A DNA stretch of 50,953 nucleotides. Origin: Acidimicrobiia bacterium. Lineage in GTDB: Bacteria; Actinomycetota; Acidimicrobiia; IMCC26256; JAMXLJ01. Location of the stretch: contig DASRES010000050.1 in assembly GCA_035651955.1 (NCBI GenBank), positions 1 through 50,953 of the forward strand, given 5' to 3'. The translations under genes and the position numbers were made by a program. Of this stretch, positions 27,984 through 40,629 are shown piece by piece. Under the pieces are notes generated by a model, which was not told where the DNA came from, did not search any database, and saw only the letters and a list, made by a program, of their open reading frames with translations. Within the stretch, counting starts at the first letter, position 1. Each line of letters starts with the position of its first letter.

Positions 27984-28775
27984 ATGCAGCCGGTCTACCC
28001 GTCCGTCGGCTGGGGGGTCCTCCACCTGCTCTACCGGGTCGACCGGGCGCGCGCCGAGGCCGAGCCGCAGGCCGCGAAGCGGGTGCTCGACGCGGTCGCG
28101 TCGCTCGAGGCCGACGATCACCAGGCGCTCGTGTTCGCGGTGCTCGGTCACAAGGCCGACGTGGGGGTGATGGCCCTCGGGCCTGACCTCGCACGGCTGC
28201 AGGCGTTCCAGCAGGAGCTGCTGCGCGCGCCGCTCGTGCCCGCGTACTCGTACGTCTCGCTCACGGAGCTGTCCGAGTACTCCTCGAGCGAGCAGGAGGA
28301 ACGGGCGCGGCTCGCGCATGACGAGGGTCTCGCCGGTGACGAGCTCGACGCGCGCCTCGCGACCTGGCGCGAGCGGATGGCGCACTACGCGGAGAACCGG
28401 CTGCACCCGCGCTTGCCGCGCAAGAACCTGATCTGCTTCTACCCGATGTCGAAGCGGCGCGACGGCGACGTCAACTGGTACGAGCTGCCGTTCGACGAGC
28501 GGAAGCGGCTCATGGGCGGGCACGCGCGCGTCGGCCGCGCGTACGCCGGTCGCGTGTTGCAGCTCATCACCGGTTCCGTCGGGCTCGACGACTGGGAGTG
28601 GGGTGTGACGCTGCTGGCCGACGATCCCGTCGCGCTGAAGGAGATCGTGTACGAGATGCGCTTCGACCCGGTCTCCGCGCGCTACGCCGACTTCGGGCCC
28701 TTCTACACGGGCCTGCTCCTCGACCCGGCCGATGCCCTCGCGCGTGTCGGCCTGGACGTCGACGGAGGGGCGTGA
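27984..28775 (+). CDS. hemQ: HemQ, coproheme decarboxylase (chlorite-dismutase family)
   Basis: 263 residues. Clear actinobacterial HemQ sequence: NRLHPRLPRKNLICFYPMSKRRDGDVNWYELPF holds the catalytic Tyr153 within YPMSKRR. RLMGGHARVGRAYAGRVLQLITGSVGLDDWEWGV contains the proximal heme histidine region (His180 candidate), followed by LKEIVYEMRFDPVSARYADFGPFYTG. It converts coproheme to heme b using peroxide, the last step of the coproporphyrin-dependent heme route of Gram-positives. The distal Arg of true chlorite dismutases cannot be confirmed, and HemQ is the usual role in this phylum. Followed 2 bp later by a NIL-domain gene. Confidence 0.94.
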   Translation: MQPVYPSVGWGVLHLLYRVDRARAEAEPQAAKRVLDAVASLEADDHQALVFAVLGHKADVGVMALGPDLARLQAFQQELLRAPLVPAYSYVSLTELSEYSSSEQEERARLAHDEGLAGDELDARLATWRERMAHYAENRLHPRLPRKNLICFYPMSKRRDGDVNWYELPFDERKRLMGGHARVGRAYAGRVLQLITGSVGLDDWEWGVTLLADDPVALKEIVYEMRFDPVSARYADFGPFYTGLLLDPADALARVGLDVDGGA

Positions 28776-28777
28776 CG

Positions 28778-29020
28778 ATGGCGAGCGAGCGACTGTTCGT
28801 GTCGTTCCCCGAGTCGCTCGTCGAGCGGCCGATGATCTACGAGATCGTGAAGTCCTACGACGTCGTCCCGAACATCCGGCGCGCCAACGTCGAGGCGCAC
28901 TCGGGCTGGGTGATCCTGCAGCTCACCGGCGAGCAGGACCAGCTCGACGCCGCGGTCGCGTACCTCGAAGGGGTCGGCTGCCAGGTGAACCGCATGGAAG
29001 GCGACATCGTCGCCGGTTGA
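28778..29020 (+). CDS. NIL-domain small protein
   Basis: 80 residues from ATG 28778, which has GGAGGGG 8 bases upstream; this sets the start over the in-frame GTG at 28772. The sequence RLFVSFPESLVERPMIYEIVKSYDVVPNIRRANVEAHSGWVILQLTGEQDQLDAAVAYLEGVGCQVNRME fits the NIL domain, known from the C-terminus of the methionine importer ATPase MetN and stand-alone in NIL-ferredoxin proteins. Only the NIL domain is present; there is no ferredoxin cluster. It is likely co-expressed with hemQ. Ligand unknown. Confidence 0.82.
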   Translation: MASERLFVSFPESLVERPMIYEIVKSYDVVPNIRRANVEAHSGWVILQLTGEQDQLDAAVAYLEGVGCQVNRMEGDIVAG

Positions 29021-29041
29021 TGCGCGCGTGACCCGCAGCCG

Positions 29042-29317
29042 GTGAAGATCCTCGCCACGGCGGTGTTCGAGCGGATCGTCTACTTCTGCCACTGCGTGGA
29101 CCCGAGCGATCCCGCGCACCCCGCGCTGCAGGTCGACGCGCTGTTGCGACCCGGCGACGCGGACGGACCGCTGCTGCTCCCGGTGGCGGAGTGGAAGCGG
29201 ATGGCAGGCTTCGACGTCGTCGACGCGAACCTGCCTCGGCTGCGGGCCGCCCGGCGCACGACGCGCCGTGACGGTGTCGAGTACGTCGTGTTCCCGGTCT
29301 GGGAGCGGTGCCCGTGA
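29042..29317 (+). CDS. Conserved hypothetical protein, 91 residues
   Basis: GTG start at 29042. It has no signal peptide or TM segment. Noticeable features are FERIVYFCHCVDPSDPAHPALQVDALL near the N-terminus, with two cysteines two residues apart (CHC), and EWKRMAGFDVVDANLPRLRAARRTTRRDGVEYVVFPVWE. It overlaps the next gene by about 10 bp (or by 4 if that gene starts at 29314), so it is probably translated with it. I do not recognise a family. Confidence 0.6.
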   Translation: MKILATAVFERIVYFCHCVDPSDPAHPALQVDALLRPGDADGPLLLPVAEWKRMAGFDVVDANLPRLRAARRTTRRDGVEYVVFPVWERCP

Positions 29318-29883
29318 CCGACCCGCGCGAGCTGCCGCCGGGTGTCGGCGCGGGCGCGCCCGACGTCGAGGCGGATCCCGCCGGCGCCGAGGCGCGGGGC
29401 ATGGCGATGCTCGAGGAAGCCGCGCGCGCCATCGTGGACGGCGTCGCCCGCGAGGTCCCGGGCTGGTCCGTTCGGCGCGTGACGGAGCTGGTGACCGCAT
29501 GGGGCGCGGATCCCGACACGCGCGCCCGAGCCGTCGACGCGGCCGGCGACGCCGGTGAGCGGGCGGCCCGACGCGTCACCGCCGCGCTCGTCGAGCTCTT
29601 CGCCCAGGACGTCGAGGTCCAGCGGGCGACGCCGCTGCAGATCGTCCGGTCGGTCTACGAGGAGCCGAGCCGCGTGCTCGCCGACGCGGGCGTGCCCCCG
29701 GTCGTGCGCGACGAGTTCGACGAGCGGGCGCTGCCCGGCGACCGCTACGGGCTCGCGCCGCGGGGCCTCGGGGACCTCGGCGATCCCGAGCTGGGGCCCA
29801 TGCAGCTGGCGTGGGGGATCGGGAAGGCGACGGTCATCCGGGCCCGCCGCGCGGCCCGGGGCCGCGGCCGCCGGCGCCGCTGA
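29308..29883 (+). CDS. Conserved hypothetical protein with Arg-rich tail
   Basis: 191 residues if GTG 29308 is used. GTG 29314 (GTGA overlap with the preceding stop) is equally plausible and would remove two residues. The middle is helical (AMLEEAARAIVDGVAREVPGWSVRRVTEL). The C-terminal part carries TPLQIVRSVYEEPSRVLADAGVPPVVRDEFDERALPGDRYGLAPRGLGDLGD and AWGIGKATVIRARRAARGRGRRRR, a highly basic end that could bind nucleic acid. No TM segment. Family not recognised, although the phrase pattern looks conserved in actinobacteria. Confidence 0.65.
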   Translation: MPVTDPRELPPGVGAGAPDVEADPAGAEARGMAMLEEAARAIVDGVAREVPGWSVRRVTELVTAWGADPDTRARAVDAAGDAGERAARRVTAALVELFAQDVEVQRATPLQIVRSVYEEPSRVLADAGVPPVVRDEFDERALPGDRYGLAPRGLGDLGDPELGPMQLAWGIGKATVIRARRAARGRGRRRR

Positions 29884-29977
29884 AGTCCCGAATCCGGGCC
29901 GGTTTCCCTGATCGGTGGCCCCGATCGCCCGATAGCACTCGTGACGGCCGACACGCCGGCCGGGCGCGAGGGCGCAG

Positions 29978-32900
29978 ATGCGGAGCGAGCGCGAACGGAC
30001 GGACACCACGGGCTCCACGGGCGGGGCGAAGCCCGCGCGCGGCCCCGTCGCGTCCGCAGCGCCGCGCGCGGCGGACGAGGCGCCGGGCGCCGCGCTCGCG
30101 GCCGAGCACCGACCCGCGACGGCGGTGCTCTCGGCGGACGGGCTCGTCGTCTCGTGCGACGACGAGTGGCTCTCGCTCGCCGCCGCGCCCGCCGCCGAGG
30201 TCCTCGGCCGCCTCCCGTTCGAGTCGGCCTGCTTCGCGCGGGACCGTGACCGGCTCCACCGGGCCGTCGACGGCGTGGTCCGCGAGCGCGCGTCGGCGAG
30301 CGTCGCGCACCGCGTCGTGCGTGACGACGACACGGTCGCGTGGTTGCACACCTGGATCGTCCCCGTGCCGGGTGACGCGCGCGGGATCCTCGCGGTCAGC
30401 GAGGAGACGACCGACCGCGTCGCGCTCGTGCAGCTCGGCGACCAGCTGCGCGCCGCGCTCGACGAGACGACGGATCACGTGATCCTCGAGACCGGCGACG
30501 GCCGCGTCCTCTACGTGAACCGCGCCGCGCGCCGGGCGTACGGCGTCGCCGACGACGCCGACGTCGCGACCCTCGACGTCCGCGCGATCTACCCGCCTGC
30601 GATGCGCGAGCGCTTCGCCGAAGACGTCGGCCCCACGCTCGCACGCGAGGGGATCTGGCGTGACGACGTCACGATGCCGACCGCGGACGGGGACACCATC
30701 CCGCTGTCCGTCGTGTGCGTCGCTCGCCGCGCGCCCGACGGCGCGATCGAGCACATCGCGACGCTCGGGCGTGACATCCGCGACCTCAAGGACGCCGAGG
30801 CGCGGCTGACCGCGTCGGCCGAGTGGTTCCAGTCGCTCGTCCAGCATTCGAACGACATCATCAGCGTCAGTGACGCCCACGGCCGGTGCCGGTACGTGAG
30901 CCCGTCGATCGAGCCGCTGCTCGGCTACCCGCCCGAGCTCCCCTTCGTCGAGGACGGGCTCGACCTCGTGCACCCGGAGGACCGGGAGTCGGTCGCGGCG
31001 ATGCAGCGCGAGCTGCGGGCCCGGCCGGGCGCCACGATCACGCACGAGTACCGCTTCCTCGGCTCCGACGGGCGGTACCGCCACATCCAGTCGCACGTGA
31101 CGAACCTTCTCGACGACCCGCGCGTGAACGGCATCGTCGCGAACTCCCGTGACGTCACCGACGCCCGTCGCGCGCAGGAGGCCTTGCAGCGCGGTGAGGA
31201 GCGGCTGCAGGCGCTGCTGCAGAACTCGACCGACTTCGTGCTCGTGTGGGACGAGGACGGGAACATCACCTACGTCACGCCGTCGGTCCGCCGGTTCCTG
31301 GGCGCCGCGCTCGACAGGCACACACCCGGTCAGGCACTCGACATCACGCACGAGGACGACCGCGCTCGCGTCGACGCCGTCCTCGCACGTGTCCGCGCGA
31401 CGCCCGGCGCGGAGGAGGCGATGCGGTTCCGGGGCCGACGCGCCGACGGCGAGTACCGCTGGCTCGAGACCGTCGTCACGAACCTGACGGAAGACCTGGC
31501 GGTGGGCGGCATCGTCCTCAACGCGCGCGACGTGACCGCGCAGGTCGCCGCCGAGCACGCGCTGCACGAGTCGCACGACGCGTTGCGGCGTTCGAACTCG
31601 ACGATGACGGCCATCCTCGAGAACGCGCCGCTCGCGATCTACGCGATCGATCGCGACTGCAACGTCATCCTGTGGAATCGCGCGTGCGAGACGTTGTTCG
31701 GGATCCCGGCCGCGGACGCGCTCGGGCGCTACCTGCCGATGATCAACGACGACGAGGTGGAGCGCTTCGAGCAGTTGTGCGCGCACGTCGCCGAGGGTCG
31801 CGTGTTCAACGGGATCGAGTCGCGCACGGTTCGGCCCGACGGACGCCCGGTCGACATCAGCCTGTCCGTCGCGCCGATGGTCGGACCCAACGGCGCCATC
31901 ACGGGGATGCTGCTGCTGTGCGCCGACATCACCGACCGCAAGCAGACGGAGCGCGCGCTGCTCGCGAACGAGGCGATGTTCCGCGGCGTCGTCCAGCACG
32001 CGTCGGACCTGATCCTCATCGTCGGCCGCGACGGCCTGATCCGGTACGCGAGCCCGGCGGCCGAGTCCGTCTTCGGGTACGCGCCCGACGAAGCGATCGG
32101 TCTCGACCCGCTGTCGTTCGTGCACCCCGACGACGTCGAGCGCGTCGCGCTCGAGCTCGCCGAGTCGCTCGTCGAGGCGGGGCCGCGCACGCCGTCGGAG
32201 TTCCGCGTCCGGCACGCCGACGGCTCCTACCGAACCGTGCAGTCGGTCGGGCACAACCTGATGGACGACCCCGCGGTCGAGGCGCTCATCGTCACGGCAC
32301 GGGACATCACCGAGCAGCGCAGCTCCGAGATCGCGCTGCGCCGGAGCGAGGAGCGGTTCCGCGCGCTCGTCCAGAACCTGTCCGAGATGATCACGGTGAT
32401 CGGATCCGACGGTGAGCTCGTCTACTCGAGCCCGTCGGCCGTGGAGTTCTTCGGGAACACCGGGGTCCACCTGGAGGACAGGGCGTCCGTCATCCATCCC
32501 GACGACGTCGAGCGCGTGACCGAGGCGTTCGTGCACCGCGTCGCGAACCCGACGAGCGACCGCGCTCCGATGCGCTATCGGGTGAGACGGGCGGACGGGG
32601 AGTGGCGGCACGTCGAGTCCGTGGTCCTCGACCTCAGCGAGGATCCTGCCGTCGGCGGCGTCGTCGTCACGACGCGCGACGTCACCGAGCAGCGCGAGGC
32701 GCAGGAGCGCATCGCCGCGAGCGAGGAGCGCTATCGCGCGATCGTCGAGGACCAGACCGAGTTCATCGCGCGTGTCGACCGCCACGGGCGCTTCACGTTC
32801 GTGAACGACGCCTACGCGCGCTACATGGGCAGCACGCCCGAGGAGCTCCTCGGAGGGCGGCTGGCCGACGTCCTCGGCGAGGAGGGCGCCGAGCGCGCGA

Positions 32901-35029
32901 GCGAGCACGTGAGCAGGATCAGCGCCGACGGCGGCACGCTCGCGCTCGAACGCCAGGTCACGATGCCTGACGGCGCGACGCGCTGGCAGGCGTGGACGAC
33001 GCGCGCCATCGTCGACGAAGCCGGCCGCGTCGTCGAGTACCAGTCGATCGGCCGCGACGTGACCGAGCGCAAGAAGGCCGAGGCTCGGCTCGCGGAGCAG
33101 GCGAAGATCCTGGAGCTGGTCGCGGAGGGGCGTCCGCTCGCGCAGACGCTGGAAGCCGTCGCGCGCGCCGTCGAGGCCGGGCTGGGCGGCGCACGATGCT
33201 CGATCGTCCTGCTCGAGGAGGGAAGCCGCCGCCTGCACTGCATCGCCGCACCCAGCATGCCGGACGGATTCGCCGCGGACGTCGAGCGCATCGACGTCGG
33301 TGACGACGTCGCGTCCGGCCTCGTCTCGATGGGCGACGTCGTGATCGTCGAGGACCTGGTCGCCGACGAGCGTTGGGGCGAGCGGTACGGCCGGATCGCG
33401 CGCGGGCTCGGCTTCCGCGGCGTCTGGTCGACCCCCGTGCGTTCGGCGTCGGAGCGGCGAGCGCCCCGGAAGGCCGCGCCGGGTATCCCGGCGCCGAGCG
33501 AGAGAGATCCGACGGCATCGAGTGCGTCCGTCCTCGGTGCGCTCACCGTGTACTTCGACGACGTGCGCACGCCGCTTCCGGAGGACCGTCAGCTCGTCGA
33601 TCAGATGGTGCACCTGACCGCGATCGCGATCGAGCGCAAGGAGTTCGAGTCGCAGCTCGCGCACCAGGCCCATCACGACCCGCTCACCGGGCTGCCGAAC
33701 CGCGTCCTGTTCCTGGAGTTCCTCGACGTCGCGCTCGCGCGCTCGCGCCGGCGCGACACGACGGTCGGTGTCCTGTTCCTCGACCTCGACCGCTTCAAGT
33801 ACGTGAACGACAGCTTCGGGCACGACGCCGGCGACGAGCTCCTCACGTCGCTCGCGCGCCGGCTCCGCAGCGTCGTGCGTCCGGGCGACACGATCGCCCG
33901 GTTCGGCGGCGACGAGTTCGTCGTGCTGTGCGAGGACCTCACGCCCGGTCTCGCGCGCGAGCAGGCCGTCGACGTCGCGGAGCGGCTCATCGCCGCGATC
34001 CAGCAGCCGTTCTCGCGCCAGGGTGAGTCGCAGTTCCTGAGCACGAGCATCGGCATCGCGCTCTCGACCGGTGAGGACGACCGGCCCGAGGCGTTGCTCC
34101 GCGACGCCGACGCCGCGATGTACCGCGCCAAGGAACGCGGCAAGGGCCGGTGGGAGCTGTTCGACGAGGCGATGCGCGCGACGGCGCTCCGGCGCGTCGA
34201 GACCGAGAACGCGCTGCACCGTGCCGTCGAGCGCAACGAGTTCCGCGTCTTCTACCAGCCCGTGATGTCGCTGCGGGACGGCACGTGCGTCGGGGCCGAG
34301 GCCCTGGTGCGCTGGCAACACCCGGATCGAGGGCTGGTGTCGCCGGCGGAGTTCATCACGCTGGCCGAGGAGACCGGTCTCGTCGTGCCCCTCGGACGGT
34401 GGGTGCTCGAGGAGGCGTGCCGGCAGACCGCGCACTGGCACCGCGTGCGCGGCGGGGGACCGTTCACCGTCTCGGTGAACCTCTCGGCCCGTCAGCTCGC
34501 GCGCGCGGAGCTCGTCGGCGAGGTCGCGGCCGCGCTCGACGCGTCCGGCGTCGCGCCGGAGTGCATCTCGCTCGAGATCACCGAGAGCGTGCTCATGGAG
34601 GACGTCGAGGCGTCACTCGGTGCGATCAAGGCGTTGCGCGCGCTCGGCGTGCGGCTCGGCATCGACGACTTCGGCACCGGCTACTCGTCACTCGGCTACC
34701 TGAAGCGCCTGCCCGTCGACACCGTGAAGGTCGACCAGTCGTTCGTCGACGGTCTGGGCACCGACGCCGAGGACTCCGCGATCGTCGCCGCGGTCGTCAA
34801 CCTCGGTCACACGCTGACGTTGAACGTCGTCGCGGAGGGCGTCGAGACGGAGGAGCAGCTCGCGGAGCTCGTCGCGCTCGGATGCGACAGCGCGCAGGGC
34901 TTCCTCTTCGCGCCTGCGTTGCCACCGACGGAGTTCGAGGCGCTGCTCGCGCCGGGTGCGCTGTGGCGCCCGACCCGTGGTGCGCTCCCCGGTCCGTTCG
35001 GCGAGGCACACGAGCGCCGCGCCGGCTAA
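29978..35029 (+). CDS. Multi-PAS GAF-GGDEF-EAL c-di-GMP signalling protein
   Basis: 1683 residues, no clear TM helix, so probably cytosolic. About eight PAS/PAC units sit in a row, starting near residues 35, 157, 283, 409, 542, 667, 793 and 918 (spacing about 126). A GAF domain (about 1042-1225) follows. The GGDEF domain has an intact RFGGDEF (from about 1310) with the inhibitory-site RPGD five residues before it. The EAL domain has EALVRW (near 1441), VNLSARQL, LEITES, DDFGTGYSSL, VKVDQSFV, VAEGVET and AQGFLF, so all catalytic and metal residues are present. Both synthesis and hydrolysis of c-di-GMP appear possible. It is transcribed alone. A 1535-residue frame on the other strand is a shadow. 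Confidence 0.95.
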   Translation: MRSERERTDTTGSTGGAKPARGPVASAAPRAADEAPGAALAAEHRPATAVLSADGLVVSCDDEWLSLAAAPAAEVLGRLPFESACFARDRDRLHRAVDGVVRERASASVAHRVVRDDDTVAWLHTWIVPVPGDARGILAVSEETTDRVALVQLGDQLRAALDETTDHVILETGDGRVLYVNRAARRAYGVADDADVATLDVRAIYPPAMRERFAEDVGPTLAREGIWRDDVTMPTADGDTIPLSVVCVARRAPDGAIEHIATLGRDIRDLKDAEARLTASAEWFQSLVQHSNDIISVSDAHGRCRYVSPSIEPLLGYPPELPFVEDGLDLVHPEDRESVAAMQRELRARPGATITHEYRFLGSDGRYRHIQSHVTNLLDDPRVNGIVANSRDVTDARRAQEALQRGEERLQALLQNSTDFVLVWDEDGNITYVTPSVRRFLGAALDRHTPGQALDITHEDDRARVDAVLARVRATPGAEEAMRFRGRRADGEYRWLETVVTNLTEDLAVGGIVLNARDVTAQVAAEHALHESHDALRRSNSTMTAILENAPLAIYAIDRDCNVILWNRACETLFGIPAADALGRYLPMINDDEVERFEQLCAHVAEGRVFNGIESRTVRPDGRPVDISLSVAPMVGPNGAITGMLLLCADITDRKQTERALLANEAMFRGVVQHASDLILIVGRDGLIRYASPAAESVFGYAPDEAIGLDPLSFVHPDDVERVALELAESLVEAGPRTPSEFRVRHADGSYRTVQSVGHNLMDDPAVEALIVTARDITEQRSSEIALRRSEERFRALVQNLSEMITVIGSDGELVYSSPSAVEFFGNTGVHLEDRASVIHPDDVERVTEAFVHRVANPTSDRAPMRYRVRRADGEWRHVESVVLDLSEDPAVGGVVVTTRDVTEQREAQERIAASEERYRAIVEDQTEFIARVDRHGRFTFVNDAYARYMGSTPEELLGGRLADVLGEEGAERASEHVSRISADGGTLALERQVTMPDGATRWQAWTTRAIVDEAGRVVEYQSIGRDVTERKKAEARLAEQAKILELVAEGRPLAQTLEAVARAVEAGLGGARCSIVLLEEGSRRLHCIAAPSMPDGFAADVERIDVGDDVASGLVSMGDVVIVEDLVADERWGERYGRIARGLGFRGVWSTPVRSASERRAPRKAAPGIPAPSERDPTASSASVLGALTVYFDDVRTPLPEDRQLVDQMVHLTAIAIERKEFESQLAHQAHHDPLTGLPNRVLFLEFLDVALARSRRRDTTVGVLFLDLDRFKYVNDSFGHDAGDELLTSLARRLRSVVRPGDTIARFGGDEFVVLCEDLTPGLAREQAVDVAERLIAAIQQPFSRQGESQFLSTSIGIALSTGEDDRPEALLRDADAAMYRAKERGKGRWELFDEAMRATALRRVETENALHRAVERNEFRVFYQPVMSLRDGTCVGAEALVRWQHPDRGLVSPAEFITLAEETGLVVPLGRWVLEEACRQTAHWHRVRGGGPFTVSVNLSARQLARAELVGEVAAALDASGVAPECISLEITESVLMEDVEASLGAIKALRALGVRLGIDDFGTGYSSLGYLKRLPVDTVKVDQSFVDGLGTDAEDSAIVAAVVNLGHTLTLNVVAEGVETEEQLAELVALGCDSAQGFLFAPALPPTEFEALLAPGALWRPTRGALPGPFGEAHERRAG

Positions 35030-35039
35030 GGGACCCGCC

Positions 35040-35077
35040 GTAACACGCCCGTAACCGAGCAGCCATCGGCACGAAAC
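35040..35077 (+). promoter_or_regulatory. GlnR-type operator upstream of amtB
   Basis: Pentamers at exact 11-bp spacing: GTAAC (35040), GTAAC (35051), GCCAT (35062), GAAAC (35073). The GlnR model is GTNAC-N6-GAAAC-N6-GTNAC-N6-GAAAC; sites 1 and 4 match fully, site 2 with one change, site 3 weakly. It lies 46 bp before the amtB start, as expected for activation under nitrogen limitation. Confidence 0.68.
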
Positions 35078-35123
35078 GCGCGACGTTCATGCTCCCGCAG
35101 GCCACATGAACGGGAGGTGACGC

Positions 35124-39277
<4,154 letters not shown>

Positions 39278-39285
39278 AGCGCACG

Positions 39286-39291
39286 TAGGCT
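39286..39291 (+). promoter_or_regulatory. -10 box before the NUDIX gene
   Basis: TAGGCT is 7 bases before an in-frame GTG at 39299. Transcription would then start at about 39299, giving either a leaderless 250-residue protein or a 63-nt leader to ATG 39362. Confidence 0.4.
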
Positions 39292-39361
39292 GCCGGCCGT
39301 GCGGACGACGCCGGGCCGTGCGCGGCGGCGCGGGACGGCCCGGCCCGAGGGAGTCGACGAC

Positions 39362-40051
39362 ATGAGCGATCCGGAAGCGCACCCCGTCTCGGCGGCGGAC
39401 CTGCTGCGGTGGTGCGAGGCGCTGTCCGGCATCGCGCGCACGGGACTCGGCTTCACCGAGAACCTCTACGAGCGCGAGCGGTTCGAGGAGGTGCTGAAGG
39501 TCGCCGCCGACATCCGCGCGGCGGCCATCGAGGAGGCCGAGGCGGACGCGCTGTTCGACGAGTGGATCAGCACCGTCGGTCAGGGCGTCGCGGGGTACGT
39601 CACACCGAAGGTCGCGGTCGCCGCGGTCGTCGGCAACGACGACGGCGAGATCCTGCTCACGCAGCGGGCCGACTCCGGCATCTGGCTCTACCCGGTCGGC
39701 TGGGCCGACGTCGGCTACTCGCCCTCCGAGATCGCGATCAAGGAGGTGCACGAGGAGACCGGCATCGAGGTCGAGCCCGTCCGCCTCATCGCGGTGTTCG
39801 ATGGGCTGCGCCTCGGCTTCGCGCGCGTGCCGATGTACTCGATGGTGTTCCACTGCCGGATGCTCGGCGGCGAGCTGCGCGGCCACCCGCTCGAGACGCG
39901 CCAGGTCGGCTTCTTCTCGCGCGACACGCTGCCGTGGCCGCTCGCAGGAGGCGAGCGTTGGGTCGACCTGGCGTTCGCCGCGATCAACGGCGAGGAGCGC
40001 CCCTGCGTGTTCGACGCGCCGCGTACGCCACCTTGGCGCGGCGACTCCTGA
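39362..40051 (+). CDS. NUDIX hydrolase with Nudix_hydro_N domain (YjhB-like)
   Basis: 229 residues from ATG 39362, with GAGGGAG about 11 bases upstream; a leaderless GTG at 39299 would add 21 residues. The N-terminal helical domain (LLRWCEALSGIARTGLGFTENLYERERFEEVLKVAADI) is the Nudix_hydro_N type. The Nudix box reads GWADVGYSPSEIAIKEVHEETGI: the catalytic EExG is present, Lys replaces Arg in REU, and the first Glu of the canonical box is Tyr, as appears usual in this subfamily. Probable ADP-ribose or nucleoside-diphosphate-X pyrophosphatase. Ends at palindromic repeat copy C. Confidence 0.9.
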   Translation: MSDPEAHPVSAADLLRWCEALSGIARTGLGFTENLYERERFEEVLKVAADIRAAAIEEAEADALFDEWISTVGQGVAGYVTPKVAVAAVVGNDDGEILLTQRADSGIWLYPVGWADVGYSPSEIAIKEVHEETGIEVEPVRLIAVFDGLRLGFARVPMYSMVFHCRMLGGELRGHPLETRQVGFFSRDTLPWPLAGGERWVDLAFAAINGEERPCVFDAPRTPPWRGDS

Positions 40052-40056
40052 CGTTC

Positions 40057-40097
40057 GTGCGTCGTTGAACGTTGCGCTGCGACGACGAACGACGCAC
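40057..40097. repeat. Dispersed palindromic repeat, copy C
   Basis: Outer arms GTGCGTCGTT (40057-40066) and AACGACGCAC (40088-40097) are perfect 10-bp complements. The inner stem CGTTGC/GCGACG (one G-T pair) encloses GCT, with 3-base internal loops. Fills almost all of the gap between the convergent NUDIX gene and the gene at 40110. Confidence 0.65.
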
Positions 40098-40109
40098 AAA
40101 GGCGGAAGC

Positions 40110-40619
40110 TCAGGACCGCAGCTGCTCCTCGAGCAACGCGACGACCGACACGTCACCACGCGACCGCTCCCACGCGTCACCGATCCGGTCGTGGTCGACC
40201 ATGCCGACGGCGTCGGGCGGGATGCCGAGCGCGTCGCTGACGACACGCGCGAGGTTGACGGGCTCGAGGTCGTCGCCGAACGCGACGAAGCACTCCAGCC
40301 CGTCCCACAGCGAGCCGAGCGCGCGCTGCTCGTCACCGAGCTGCAACGCGTCGGCCGGCGCGCCCGCGGACAGCTGCGCGACGACCTGCTCCCACACGTC
40401 GTAGTGCGAGATGCCGGCCGGTGCGCGGTACCCGGCGACGGGGTGCAAGCGCCACTCGAACGTCGGCGCCGGGTCGCCGGCCGTGTGGCCCGACTCCTCC
40501 ACGAGCCACGTCTGCGCGCCGTTGACGTAGCTGTCGACCGGCAAGCCGAGCCGCTCGTCGAGGGCGAGCACGATCTCCGGACGGGTGTGCCACAACGCGC
40601 TCGCGACGCGCTCGGCCAC
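40110..40619 (-). CDS. Hypothetical protein downstream of acyl-CoA dehydrogenase
   Basis: 169 residues from GTG 40619, which has GAGG 5 bases upstream and lies 10 bp after the acyl-CoA dehydrogenase stop. Frames extended beyond 40619 only read the shadow of that enzyme. Segments such as ASALWHTRPEIVLALDERLGLPVDSYVNGAQTWLVEES, FEWRLHPVAGYRAP, ISHYDVWEQVVAQL and GSLWDGLECFVAFGDDLEPVNLARVVSDALGIPPDAVGM look like a folded soluble protein. I recognise no family. The spacing suggests it works with, or is coupled to, the dehydrogenase. Confidence 0.65.
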   Translation of the reverse strand: MAERVASALWHTRPEIVLALDERLGLPVDSYVNGAQTWLVEESGHTAGDPAPTFEWRLHPVAGYRAPAGISHYDVWEQVVAQLSAGAPADALQLGDEQRALGSLWDGLECFVAFGDDLEPVNLARVVSDALGIPPDAVGMVDHDRIGDAWERSRGDVSVVALLEEQLRS

Positions 40620-40629
40620 GACGACCTCG

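Noticed and set aside
27984-28775. True chlorite dismutase
   Set aside because: Sequence has the HemQ-type YPMSKRR and actinobacterial context; nothing indicates chlorite metabolism.
29834-34441. Open frame of 1535 codons on the minus strand opposite the PAS-GGDEF-EAL gene
   Set aside because: No recognisable domain and very Arg/Val/Asp-rich composition. The plus strand encodes a complete domain set, so this is a GC-driven shadow.
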